Below are positions 1-11,202 of a DNA stretch of 64,000 nt, one piece after another (position 1 is the stretch's first letter; every line of letters begins with the position of its first letter). Under the pieces are notes generated by a model. It was given only the letters and a program-made list of their open reading frames with translations, was not told where the DNA came from and ran no database searches. A program made the position numbers and the translations under genes. The stretch is from Myxococcales bacterium (GTDB taxonomy: Bacteria; Myxococcota; UBA727; GCA-2721815): contig PBLQ01000004.1 in assembly GCA_002721815.1 (NCBI GenBank), positions 39,316-103,315 on the forward strand, read 5' to 3'.

Positions 1-2429
<2,429 letters not shown>

Positions 2430-2437
2430 GAGGCAAG

Positions 2438-3262
2438 GTGCCAGCGCGCCTCAAAACAGTTATTGAACCACCTCGGGGTTTACAATTGCCCAAGCCCGCC
2501 GAGCTGTGGGCTTACCGTGAACTGTTGTGGGTGTTCATGTTCCGGGACGTACGGGTCAGGTACAAGCAAACGGTGCTGGGGGGGCTGTGGGCCATCATAC
2601 AGCCTTTCATGATGATGGTGGTCTTCTCCGTTATTTTTGGGAAGTTCGCGAAGGTGCCATCTGACGGCTTTCCGTACCCGATATTTTTGTACTCAGCGTT
2701 GCTTCCATGGACATTGTTTGCGAGCACCTTGAGTCAAAGCAGTGGCGCCATTATCGGTGCAGAAATGCTCATCAAAAAAGTATATTTCCCGCGGTTGATC
2801 ATTCCCTCGGCAGCGGCGGGTTCTCCCTTGGTGGATTATTTGGTGGCAAATGTATTGATGGTAGGTTTGGCGGTGTATTACGGGGTGACGCCCTCATGGC
2901 AAATTGTCTTTATCCCCGTGTTGATATTTTTCATCAGCGTGGCCGCCCAGGGGGCCGCTTTGGCGTTGGGGGGCATGTCCGTGAGCTACCGAGACTTTCG
3001 CCATGTGATTCCATTTGTGGTGCAGATTTGGATGTTTGTTACGCCGGTGATTTATGGGGCGAGTTTGTTGCCCGAAAAATGGCGTTTTTTACTCTTGTTA
3101 AACCCCATCGCTGGCCTGGTAGAGAGCTGCCGTTTTATTTGGCTGAACCAGCCGCTCGACTGGATGGGGCTGGGTCTGTCCATCCTTATGTCTCTTGCTT
3201 TATGGTTTGTGGGCCTGCTCATTTTTCAGGGACAAGAAAATAAAATGGCTGACAGGATGTAG
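2438..3262 (+). CDS. wzm: ABC-2 type polysaccharide export permease (Wzm-like)
   Basis: This is an inner-membrane permease of 274 residues with about six hydrophobic segments. The N-terminal amphipathic stretch LLWVFMFRDVRVRYKQTVLG is typical of Wzm/TagG permeases. Such proteins export lipid-linked O-antigen or related polysaccharide together with a Wzt ATPase, and the next gene is one. The start is GTG, chosen because a perfect AGGAGG lies 4 bases before it. It lies 8 bases after thiC and 4 bases before wzt. No glycosyltransferases or sugar-nucleotide genes are next to it, so the exported glycan cannot be named. Confidence 0.88.
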   Translation: MPARLKTVIEPPRGLQLPKPAELWAYRELLWVFMFRDVRVRYKQTVLGGLWAIIQPFMMMVVFSVIFGKFAKVPSDGFPYPIFLYSALLPWTLFASTLSQSSGAIIGAEMLIKKVYFPRLIIPSAAAGSPLVDYLVANVLMVGLAVYYGVTPSWQIVFIPVLIFFISVAAQGAALALGGMSVSYRDFRHVIPFVVQIWMFVTPVIYGASLLPEKWRFLLLLNPIAGLVESCRFIWLNQPLDWMGLGLSILMSLALWFVGLLIFQGQENKMADRM

Positions 3263-3266
3263 AGTA

Positions 3267-4517
3267 ATGACTTTGGCCATTAACGTAGAAAACATTAGCA
3301 AAGAGTTCTTAGTGGGCAAGGCGCACCAGAACGAAAATTTTCGTGAAGCGTTTCAGCGTTTTTTATTGGCGCCTTTGTACCGCTACAAAACCCTATCGGG
3401 CCAAGTGGATGAAGCCTTACGTTTCCAAGCCCTCGAAGATGTTTCTTTTAAAGTGAAACAAGGCGAGATATTGGGCCTCATCGGGGCCAATGGTGCTGGA
3501 AAAAGCACCCTGCTGAAGATTTTATCCCGCATTACGCCGCCATCGAAAGGGCGGGCCACCATCGAGGGAACGGTAGGCTCCTTATTAGAGGTGGGAATCG
3601 GATTTAACCGAGAGCTCACCGGTCGCGAGAACATTTATTTAAATGGGGCTATCTTGGGCATGCGGCGCGCTGAGATCAAACGAGAATTAGATGCCATTGT
3701 AGACTTTGCGGGAGTGGAAAAATTTTTAGACACACCGGTGAAACGTTATTCCAGCGGCATGTATGTTCGTTTGGCTTTCGCGGTGGCCGCTCACCTGAAA
3801 ACAGATATCTTGCTGGTAGACGAAGTGCTCGCTGTGGGCGATAAAGCCTTCCAAGAGAAATGCCTCGGCAAAATGGACGATTTGTCTCAAGATGGGCGCA
3901 CCATTATTTTTGTGAGTCACAACCTCGCGGTGATTGAAAATTTATGCGAACGGGTTTTGGTTTTGAACGAAGGGCGTTTGGCCTTTGATGGCCCAACCGA
4001 CGACGCCATTGCGCATTATGCTTCAGAGGTTGCTCAAAATACCAACCCGGTTCACGTTGGGGATTTAAAGCGTGCACCCCATTACCGATCTGTATTAAAA
4101 TCTGTTGCCATTCAAGATGAACACGGGCAAATGAATACCAATATTCCCGCATTTGAAGGCATGCAGTTGGTCTTTGATTATGATTTTGGGGAGACGGTAC
4201 AAGATCCTTATGTGGGATTTTCCATTGAAACGCCCACAGGCTTAAAGCTGCTGACCTGCTCCACCCGGCAAAATGGATGCGAAGGCGCATTGCCCGCGAA
4301 GGGCAAAGTATTGTGCAATATCCCCTCGCTGTCTTTAGCGCCTGGTAACTATTTTATATCCATGGGCTGTGGGGAGCGCCGCCGACCCATAGATGGCCTG
4401 GAGCGCTGTGCCCAAATCGAAATTCGTGATGGAGATGTCTTTGGTACGGGGTTCGTCTATGACCGTCGCCATGGGCATTTAATCTCTAAGGGCGAATTCA
4501 AAGTGATGAGCGATTAA
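3267..4517 (+). CDS. wzt: Polysaccharide ABC exporter ATPase with C-terminal carbohydrate-binding domain (Wzt-like)
   Basis: This is the ATP-binding partner of the preceding permease, 416 residues from ATG 3267. An in-frame earlier start would run into wzm and is not needed. Visible motifs are Walker A GANGAGKST, signature YSSGMYVRLAFA, Walker B ILLVDEVLAVGD and the H-loop FVSHN. This signature variant (SSGM) is typical of Wzt/TagH proteins. After about residue 260 comes a beta-rich extension like the Wzt C-terminal domain, which in characterised O-antigen systems recognises the terminal modification of the glycan before export. Its stop codon shares the TTAA at 4514-4517 with the stop of the convergent RND pump gene. 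Confidence 0.9.
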   Translation: MTLAINVENISKEFLVGKAHQNENFREAFQRFLLAPLYRYKTLSGQVDEALRFQALEDVSFKVKQGEILGLIGANGAGKSTLLKILSRITPPSKGRATIEGTVGSLLEVGIGFNRELTGRENIYLNGAILGMRRAEIKRELDAIVDFAGVEKFLDTPVKRYSSGMYVRLAFAVAAHLKTDILLVDEVLAVGDKAFQEKCLGKMDDLSQDGRTIIFVSHNLAVIENLCERVLVLNEGRLAFDGPTDDAIAHYASEVAQNTNPVHVGDLKRAPHYRSVLKSVAIQDEHGQMNTNIPAFEGMQLVFDYDFGETVQDPYVGFSIETPTGLKLLTCSTRQNGCEGALPAKGKVLCNIPSLSLAPGNYFISMGCGERRRPIDGLERCAQIEIRDGDVFGTGFVYDRRHGHLISKGEFKVMSD

Positions 4518-7500
4518 GGGGTTTCAAGCGCTTCAGTAGCAGCGGCCAAATCTGTTTGACGGGTGTTCTCTCGGTCTGAGTTGGAAACCTCTCGAGGTTG
4601 TTCAGCCACGCTCTTGGTGACATCCATCATGTCATCGTTATTGGAATCATCGTTACCGGTGATCTTCTGCAAGATGGCGTAGAGAACTGGGACCAGCACC
4701 AAAATTACGAACGTGGTGAACATGACGCCAAAACCCAATGAGATGGCCATGGGCACGAGGAACCGGGCCTGCATCGAGGTTTCGAAAATCATAGGCGCCA
4801 AGCCAAAAAATGTTGTGAGCGACGTGAGGATAATGGGTCGGAAACGCTTTTTACCGGCCATGACCAGCGCGTCTTCGAGGGACACCCCGGCTCTGCGGCT
4901 TTTATTCACCGAGTCCACCAATACCAAAGAGTCATTTACCACGACGCCCGACAGGGCCACGATGCCCATAATAGAAATCAAACTCAAACCATAACCCAGC
5001 AGGACGTGGCCCCAAACGGCACCGATGAGACCGAAAGGAATGGCCGCCATGATAACAAAAGGTTGGGTGTAGCTCTTAAACGGAATGGCCAACAGCGCGA
5101 AAATAACGATCAAGGCCAAAAGGTAGCCTTTACCCAGCTCGCTCAGCGATTCTTGCTGGTCTTTGGTTTCGCCCTCGAAGGAATAAGAAAGCCCCGGAAA
5201 TTGGGCCACCACGTCGGGAAGAACGTTGTTTTTCATGTCCCTTAACACGGCGCCGGAGTTGCCTTTGCCCGAGACCAGATCGCCGGTGACCTCTACGACC
5301 CGGCGGCCATTGGTGCGCTTAATCTGGCTGTAAGCACGACCCTTATTGATGGTGGCCACTGAACTTAAAGGCACCAGTGCGCCCTGGGGCAAAGCGATTT
5401 TCATATTTTCGAGGGTGTGCGTGAGAGAGCGTTCTCGTTTGGGGAAGCGCACCACCGTTTTCATTTCAAGTCGGCCTTTTTGCTGCTTTTCAGCCTCTAT
5501 CCCGTAAAACGCATTGCGCAGCATCATACCCAGCATGCCCTCGGTAAGACCGAGCTTGCGCCCTTCTTCGGTGAGTTGAAAATCAAATTGTTCTTTACCC
5601 AGGGCTTTGCCGTTGTCCAAATCGATCACAAATGGATATTTTTCGAGGTGCCGCGTGACCACATCTGCAGCGTCCGCCAGGACATTGGTGTTGACATGGC
5701 TGAGTCGAATGGTGATGGGCTTACCCACCGAAGGGCCCAAAGAGGCTTTGAACGTGAGGCTTTCCAGCTGCGGCATCTCACCCGCATTTTCCCGCCAACG
5801 TTCAACAAACTCGGCGGCGGTGAAACTGCGCTGATCGATGGGCACCAAAAAGAGCTGCATGTTCATGATGTGAGCGCCCAGATCACTGGCCCCGACGGCG
5901 ACCGGGCCGGCTTGGGTGCCCTGTGCGCCGATCATTCCCATAAGGCCCCGAGAAGTGTTTTTTCCTTCGCTTTTTTCATCGAGTGTTTTTTCAGCGGCAT
6001 CCATCAGCTGCCGGATGACTTTGTGCGACTCTTCGATGGGGGTCCCAATGGGGAGCCGTGCGTTCACAAAGACCACATCTGATTCGATGTTGGGCAAAAA
6101 GGTGAACGGAATACGCCCGCCCGCAATCAAGCCGATGGTGGACAAGAAAACGAAAATACATAATGCAAAAATCCAAAAAGGCTTTCTGAGCGAGAAACGA
6201 ACGATGGGCGCGTAGTAATCGTCGGTGATGGTGTGCAAGCCTTTCTGAAAAGGCTGTTGGACTTTGGATAGCGTTTTGGTGCCGGTTGCTTGTAAGTGGG
6301 TCAGCGTGCGTGCCAGAGGCAGCGTGAATTTGTTTTGTTCAAGAAATCGGCCCAACATGCCTTTTTTCGGCTCATCACTTCCGTGAGATAGGTGGGCGGG
6401 CAAAACGAACACCGACTCAATCAAAGAGATGGCCAAGACAGCCACCACGATGGCCGGAATGTTCATAAAAAACTTGCCGGAAATACCGGGCACAAAAAAC
6501 ATCGGGGAGAAAGCGGCACAAGACGTGAGCACTGAGAAGGTCACGGGTCCGGCAATGTCTTTGGCGCCTTGAATGGCGGCTTCGAGGCGATCGAGTCCTT
6601 TTTCCCGGTACTGGTAAATGTTCTCGCCCACCACGATTGCATCATCGACCACCAGTCCCAACGACACGATAAATGCAAAAAGACTGATCATGTTAATGGA
6701 AATGTCGAAGCCCGGAATGAGCAAAAATGCACCCAGGAACGAGGTGGGGATGCCCATCGTGACCCAGAAAGCCAATCCGGGCTCCATCAAGAGGCCTAAG
6801 ATGATAAAAACCAGTACGAGTCCTAGGAGGGCATTGCTCAGTAACAGGTTGATACGATCGCGGTACATTTCGGAACTGTCGTTCCAAAAAGCGTATGAAA
6901 CCCCGTCGGGAATCTCCGGCGCCAGTTCGGCCACCACGGCTCGGGCTGCTTGCGAGGAGTCCACAGGGCTTGCGTTTCTAGGTCGAAAGACTTTCAGCAT
7001 GATGGCGGGTTGGTTGTTGAAGGTCGCTTGTTCTTCGGTTTCAGCGTAGCCGTCTTTAATTTCGGCCAGATCGCGGAGTAACATGCGGCCGCCATCGGGC
7101 CGGTTGAGGACGACGATGTTCCCGTATTCTTCTGCGGTCTGCCTCCGGTTTGAAGTGCGTAGAAGAATTTCTCCATTTTGTGTTTTCAGGCCGCCGGCGG
7201 GGATTTCAACTGAAGAACGTGAAATGATGCCCGCTAAGTTTTCGAGGGTCAGCCCATATTGCTCCAGACGTTCCCGAGGCACCTCGATGGCCATCTCTAG
7301 CGGGGGCACGCCCATGGTGCTCACTTGGCTGATCTCCGGTTTTTGGGTGAGGGCGTCGCGAATCTTTTCGCCTACAGACTGTAGCGTTCGCAGGTTTTGC
7401 TCGCCGTAGACCACCAAGGAAACCACTTCCCGTTTACTTTGCACGATGGAGACAGTGGGTTCTTCGGCATCTTCGGGAAATGTGCGAATGCCATCAATGG

Positions 7501-7855
7501 CATTTTTTACATCGGATACCGTACGGTCCACATCGGTACCCAGTTCCAAATCAAAATAGACCACACCGGCATTTTCTTTGGCTTCACTGTTGATATTCTT
7601 GATGCCTTCAATACCTGCTAGCGCTTCCTCTATAGATAAGACCACACCTTTTTCAACCTCGGCAGGGCTGGCCCCGGGGTAAGGAACGGTCACGGTGATG
7701 ATGTCTAGTGAGAATTCTGGGAAGACCTCCTTGCGTACCTTCGAGGTAAATACGAGCCCGCCAATGATCAAAAAAGCGAAAACCAGGTTGGCCGCCACGG
7801 AATTTCGCGTCATCCATGCGATGGCGCCTTTATGCTGAGTGGGTTCAGTGGACAT
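4514..7855 (-). CDS. RND family efflux permease (AcrB/MexB-like)
   Basis: This is an inner-membrane proton-driven efflux pump of 1113 residues, the normal size for the HAE1/AcrB superfamily. The N-terminal first helix is followed by the TVPYPGASPAEVEKGV porter-domain motif. The TM4 motif GLVVDDAIVVGENI carries the paired Asp residues of the proton relay, and the second half has GVVVNDSLVLVDSVN. The C-terminal tail is hydrophilic and polar. Substrate cannot be read from the sequence; the sequence resembles the broad group annotated as multidrug or AcrB/AcrD/AcrF. Its ATG overlaps the stop of the upstream adaptor gene by one base (TAATG), so the two are translationally coupled. No TolC-type outer-membrane channel is nearby. 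Confidence 0.93.
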   Translation of the reverse strand: MSTEPTQHKGAIAWMTRNSVAANLVFAFLIIGGLVFTSKVRKEVFPEFSLDIITVTVPYPGASPAEVEKGVVLSIEEALAGIEGIKNINSEAKENAGVVYFDLELGTDVDRTVSDVKNAIDGIRTFPEDAEEPTVSIVQSKREVVSLVVYGEQNLRTLQSVGEKIRDALTQKPEISQVSTMGVPPLEMAIEVPRERLEQYGLTLENLAGIISRSSVEIPAGGLKTQNGEILLRTSNRRQTAEEYGNIVVLNRPDGGRMLLRDLAEIKDGYAETEEQATFNNQPAIMLKVFRPRNASPVDSSQAARAVVAELAPEIPDGVSYAFWNDSSEMYRDRINLLLSNALLGLVLVFIILGLLMEPGLAFWVTMGIPTSFLGAFLLIPGFDISINMISLFAFIVSLGLVVDDAIVVGENIYQYREKGLDRLEAAIQGAKDIAGPVTFSVLTSCAAFSPMFFVPGISGKFFMNIPAIVVAVLAISLIESVFVLPAHLSHGSDEPKKGMLGRFLEQNKFTLPLARTLTHLQATGTKTLSKVQQPFQKGLHTITDDYYAPIVRFSLRKPFWIFALCIFVFLSTIGLIAGGRIPFTFLPNIESDVVFVNARLPIGTPIEESHKVIRQLMDAAEKTLDEKSEGKNTSRGLMGMIGAQGTQAGPVAVGASDLGAHIMNMQLFLVPIDQRSFTAAEFVERWRENAGEMPQLESLTFKASLGPSVGKPITIRLSHVNTNVLADAADVVTRHLEKYPFVIDLDNGKALGKEQFDFQLTEEGRKLGLTEGMLGMMLRNAFYGIEAEKQQKGRLEMKTVVRFPKRERSLTHTLENMKIALPQGALVPLSSVATINKGRAYSQIKRTNGRRVVEVTGDLVSGKGNSGAVLRDMKNNVLPDVVAQFPGLSYSFEGETKDQQESLSELGKGYLLALIVIFALLAIPFKSYTQPFVIMAAIPFGLIGAVWGHVLLGYGLSLISIMGIVALSGVVVNDSLVLVDSVNKSRRAGVSLEDALVMAGKKRFRPIILTSLTTFFGLAPMIFETSMQARFLVPMAISLGFGVMFTTFVILVLVPVLYAILQKITGNDDSNNDDMMDVTKSVAEQPREVSNSDRENTRQTDLAAATEALETP

Positions 7856-9030
7856 TATTGGCCTTTGCTCGCTTGTTCGGCTTGAAGTTGCATGCCCTCA
7901 ACAGGAAGCGCGATGGGAGAGGTGATAAGCTGGTCTCCGCTGGTGAGCGAACGGGTCCAGATATCAGTTTCGTCACGCCAAACGGTTTCGATTTCTTTCT
8001 TGAGCAGACGGTTTTCGGGACTGAGGATAAAAACAGAGCTGTTTTCCCGGATGGCCATTCGGGGAATTTTATAAATGCCTTCGAGGCTCTTACCAGAAAA
8101 GGACACGGTGACCCGGGCGCCGGTGAGCAATGGCAATTCCGATTTGGTCTTGAGACCGAGAGGATCAGGAATTTCTACCAGGATTTGGGCCATGTGCCCC
8201 GTTCCGTCCAGTTCACCCAGATAGCGAATGATTTGTCCTGCCTTCTGAATCGTGACGTTGTTCTCGGCGGTGTGTGTGACGGTTACTTCGCTACCTTTTT
8301 CTGCATTTAACCCGGGGATGGCCAAACGACTGAGGGAGGAAACCGGCAGTGCTGCCTGCACCCAAAAAGCATCGGTTCCCACCAGGGTGGCCACGGGGGC
8401 ACCAGGGCCGACCACCTGGCCCACATCGATATTTTCTGATTGCACGACCGCATTGAAGGGAGCGAGCAAGGTCGTTCGATCCAAGGCGAGTTTGGCTTGT
8501 TTCACCGCGTTCTCAGCTGCTTGATAGGCCATTTGCGCCCGTTGCACTTGGGGTTCCTTGAGCGCTAAAGCGCGGGCGTTGGCATCTCCGAGACGATTGA
8601 GTTCTTTTGGGGACCAATCCTTTTGCGCCACCGATTGTTGGGCCTTGTCGATGGTGAGCTGCAGGCCTGCGCTCTCAGCGTTCGCGCGACTTTGCCCCAG
8701 CGCCAACTGGTAATCCCGTTTATCGATTTGTGCCAAGAAATCTCCCTTGCGGAAGTGTCCACCGGGTTGGAGGTTTTTTGAGATGGAAACGATCTTGCCG
8801 GAGACCTGCGGATTGATGCGGACCATTTGGGCCGGAATGACACGCCCCACCGCCGAAAAACTAACTTGGGGGTTTTCGGGAGCCATTTTAGACACTTGCA
8901 CCGTGGGGATTCTTTTTTGAGGTTCTTTTTGTTCCGCCTGAGGCCGCGTGGCGAACATCACGCCAATGACCACGAAGCCTGCAGCAACGAGCAAAAGGGG
9001 CCCTAAGGCCGAAAAAATTTTACGAATCAT
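7855..9030 (-). CDS. RND efflux periplasmic adaptor (membrane fusion protein)
   Basis: This is the HlyD/AcrA-type adaptor that links the RND permease to an outer-membrane channel. It has 391 residues from ATG 9030. A TTG at 9042 is in frame, but the ATG gives a standard signal-anchor start, MIRKIFSALGPLLLVAAG. After the N-terminal membrane segment come the barrel-sandwich motif VSGKIVSI, a helical hairpin rich in Gln, Ala and Arg, and the matching lipoyl half TLLAPFNAVVQSENIDVGQVV. The gene is first in a two-gene minus-strand operon. The 193-base gap to the divergent oppD must contain both promoters. Confidence 0.92.
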   Translation of the reverse strand: MIRKIFSALGPLLLVAAGFVVIGVMFATRPQAEQKEPQKRIPTVQVSKMAPENPQVSFSAVGRVIPAQMVRINPQVSGKIVSISKNLQPGGHFRKGDFLAQIDKRDYQLALGQSRANAESAGLQLTIDKAQQSVAQKDWSPKELNRLGDANARALALKEPQVQRAQMAYQAAENAVKQAKLALDRTTLLAPFNAVVQSENIDVGQVVGPGAPVATLVGTDAFWVQAALPVSSLSRLAIPGLNAEKGSEVTVTHTAENNVTIQKAGQIIRYLGELDGTGHMAQILVEIPDPLGLKTKSELPLLTGARVTVSFSGKSLEGIYKIPRMAIRENSSVFILSPENRLLKKEIETVWRDETDIWTRSLTSGDQLITSPIALPVEGMQLQAEQASKGQ

Positions 9031-9223
9031 GTGGTTTCCCAAAATCTGAGCAGGTTTGTTCGCGGGTTAACACACCGCACAATTTTAAACAATCTTTAAG
9101 CCCCCGGCATTCCGGCTAGATCCGCTAAAATAAACAATTTCTCGGATTTTCAAGGGCCCGAAAGCATTGAACCAACCGGCTTTTCGCACTAAGGTCACCT
9201 TGCCTTTTCTTAGGGGTGAGCAC

Positions 9224-10201
9224 ATGTCCGAAACAGTTTTACAAGTGAGGGATTTGGTTACCGCCTTTTCCACCGATCGCGGAACAGTCCGCCCGGTCAA
9301 TGGTATCTCTTTCGATGTGAAAAAGGGCCGAACATTGGCCATTGTGGGAGAATCGGGCTCGGGTAAAAGCGTTACATCGCTCTCGGTCATGCAACTCATC
9401 CCTGAAAACGGCCGGGTTGAACAAGGCGAAATCCTGTTTCGAGGGGAAGACCTGGCCGGGGCGAACAAGAGAAAAATGCAAGAACTTCGGGGCAACCGCA
9501 TGGCCATGATTTTCCAAGAGCCCATGACCGCCCTCAATCCTGTGTACACGGTCGGCGAGCAAATTGCCGAAGTGCTGCGATTGCATCAAAACCAGACACG
9601 TAAAGAAGCAGCCCAAAATGCCATTGGGATGCTGGAGAAGGTACACATTCCAGATCCGGCGGCCCGCGCGGCCTGTTACCCACATGAACTCTCTGGCGGC
9701 ATGCGCCAAAGGGTGATGATCGCCATGTCCTTGGCGTGCAACCCCCAACTTCTAATTGCCGATGAGCCCACCACCGCTTTGGATGTGACCATTCAGGCTC
9801 AAGTCCTTCGTCTCATGCGCAACCTGCAAGAGGAGTTGGGTACTGCGATAATTTTTATCACACACGATTTGGGGGTGGTGGCTGAAGTAGCTGACGATGT
9901 GGCAGTCATGTATTGCGGTAACATTGTGGAGCAAGGCACGGTGTACGAGGTGTTTGAAAACCCTCAGCACCCTTATACGAAAGGGCTCATGAACTCTCTG
10001 CCCAAAATGAGTGATGACAAAGCCCGACCTCTAGAAGCCATCAAGGGCATGGTCCCCAGTTTGTTTGACTTGCCCAAAGGATGTCGTTTTACCACACGCT
10101 GTGAACACGTCATGGATGTCTGCGACACCATGCCTGGGTTGTTGAAAATTGGTGAGACCCACGCGGCCGCATGCCACCTCGTCCGCCAGGAGGTATCATG
10201 A
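9224..10201 (+). CDS. oppD: Oligopeptide/dipeptide ABC transporter ATPase, OppD/DppD type
   Basis: This is one of the two ATPases of a peptide importer, 325 residues from ATG 9224, with an AGGGGTGA ribosome-binding site. An upstream in-frame TTG (9167) lacks such a site. It has Walker A GESGSGKS, signature [13 protein letters not shown], Walker [13 protein letters not shown] and H-loop FITHD. The C-terminal region has the Cys-containing oligopeptide-transporter segment ([15 protein letters not shown]), which in this family can hold an iron-sulfur cluster. The stop overlaps the oppF start by ATGA. It is the first gene of the opp operon that runs on to the Mla-like genes. Confidence 0.95.
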   Translation: MSETVLQVRDLVTAFSTDRGTVRPVNGISFDVKKGRTLAIVGESGSGKSVTSLSVMQLIPENGRVEQGEILFRGEDLAGANKRKMQELRGNRMAMIFQEPMTALNPVYTVGEQIAEVLRLHQNQTRKEAAQNAIGMLEKVHIPDPAARAACYPHELSGGMRQRVMIAMSLACNPQLLIADEPTTALDVTIQAQVLRLMRNLQEELGTAIIFITHDLGVVAEVADDVAVMYCGNIVEQGTVYEVFENPQHPYTKGLMNSLPKMSDDKARPLEAIKGMVPSLFDLPKGCRFTTRCEHVMDVCDTMPGLLKIGETHAAACHLVRQEVS

Positions 10202-11202
10202 CGTACATTTTGGAACTCAAAAACCTCACCAAGTACTTCCCGGTGATGGGGGGTGTTTTTCGTCGAGAGGTGGGTCGGGTTTACGCCGTAAACGACGTTA
10301 CATTATCTGTAAAAAAAGGTGAAACCTTAGGGATTGTGGGTGAGTCGGGGTGTGGCAAAAGTACGTTGGGCCGGGCATTGATTCGCCTGTATGAGCCAAG
10401 CAGTGGCCAGGTCATTTTTGACGGTGAGGACTTTACGGCTCTTTCCCAAAAGGAATTAAAAGAGCGACGCAAGCGCATCCAAATGATCTTTCAAGACCCT
10501 TACGCTTCGTTGAATCCGAGGATGTCTATTGAAAAAATTCTGAGCGAACCTTTCGAACTCCACGATGTGGGCACGAAAGAAGAGCGGCAAGTTTGGGTGC
10601 GTGAACTTCTAGAAACGGTGGGGCTTCCCGCTGAAGCAGCTCAACGCTACCCGCATGAATTTTCAGGGGGCCAGCGTCAACGGGTGGGGATTGCACGAGC
10701 ACTGGCGTTGCGACCCGATCTCATTATTTGTGATGAAGCGGTATCGGCCTTGGATGTTTCAATTCAGTCGCAGGTGCTCAACTTGTTGGTACAGCTACAA
10801 AAAGAACGAGGTTTAACCTATTTGTTCATTTCACACGATCTGTCGGTGGTGAAATATATTTCAGACCGTGTGGCCGTGATGTACCTGGGCAAGGTGGTCG
10901 AAACAGCCGACGCTGCCGCGTTGTACGATCAGCCTACTCACCCGTATACCCAGGCTTTGTTGCAATCGTTACCGGTGCCCGATCCACGTAAGCGAAAAGA
11001 ATTCGTTCCATTGCAGGGCGACGTACCTTCGCCGCGGAATCCGCCATCAGGGTGCTTTTTTCACCCACGATGTCCCAAGGCCATGGACCGCTGTAAGGAT
11101 GAAGAGCCCCTGTTGCAGATCATCTCTGCCGAAAAAGACCACCAAGTGGCCTGCCATTTGGTCGATGGCGCCACCCATGGAACAGCGGAGGCCCAATCAT
11201 GA
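10198..11202 (+). CDS. oppF: Oligopeptide/dipeptide ABC transporter ATPase, OppF/DppF type
   Basis: This is the second importer ATPase, 334 residues from ATG 10198, which overlaps the oppD stop by four bases and has AGGAGG just upstream. It has Walker A GESGCGKST, signature FSGGQRQRVGIARAL, Walker B LIICDEAVSALD (Ala in place of the usual Pro after Glu) and H-loop FISHDLSVVKY. The typical C-terminal CFFHPRCPKAMDRC segment follows. OppD and OppF normally form a heterodimer on the cytoplasmic side of OppBC. Its stop overlaps the lipoprotein gene oppA by ATGA. Confidence 0.95.
   Translation: MTYILELKNLTKYFPVMGGVFRREVGRVYAVNDVTLSVKKGETLGIVGESGCGKSTLGRALIRLYEPSSGQVIFDGEDFTALSQKELKERRKRIQMIFQDPYASLNPRMSIEKILSEPFELHDVGTKEERQVWVRELLETVGLPAEAAQRYPHEFSGGQRQRVGIARALALRPDLIICDEAVSALDVSIQSQVLNLLVQLQKERGLTYLFISHDLSVVKYISDRVAVMYLGKVVETADAAALYDQPTHPYTQALLQSLPVPDPRKRKEFVPLQGDVPSPRNPPSGCFFHPRCPKAMDRCKDEEPLLQIISAEKDHQVACHLVDGATHGTAEAQS

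Noticed and set aside
2707-3243. 178-codon frame within wzm
   Set aside because: It overlaps the well-supported permease in another frame and lacks any recognisable motif.
5417-6082. 221-codon open frame on the plus strand
   Set aside because: It lies fully inside the RND permease on the opposite strand and has no family resemblance or ribosome-binding site.
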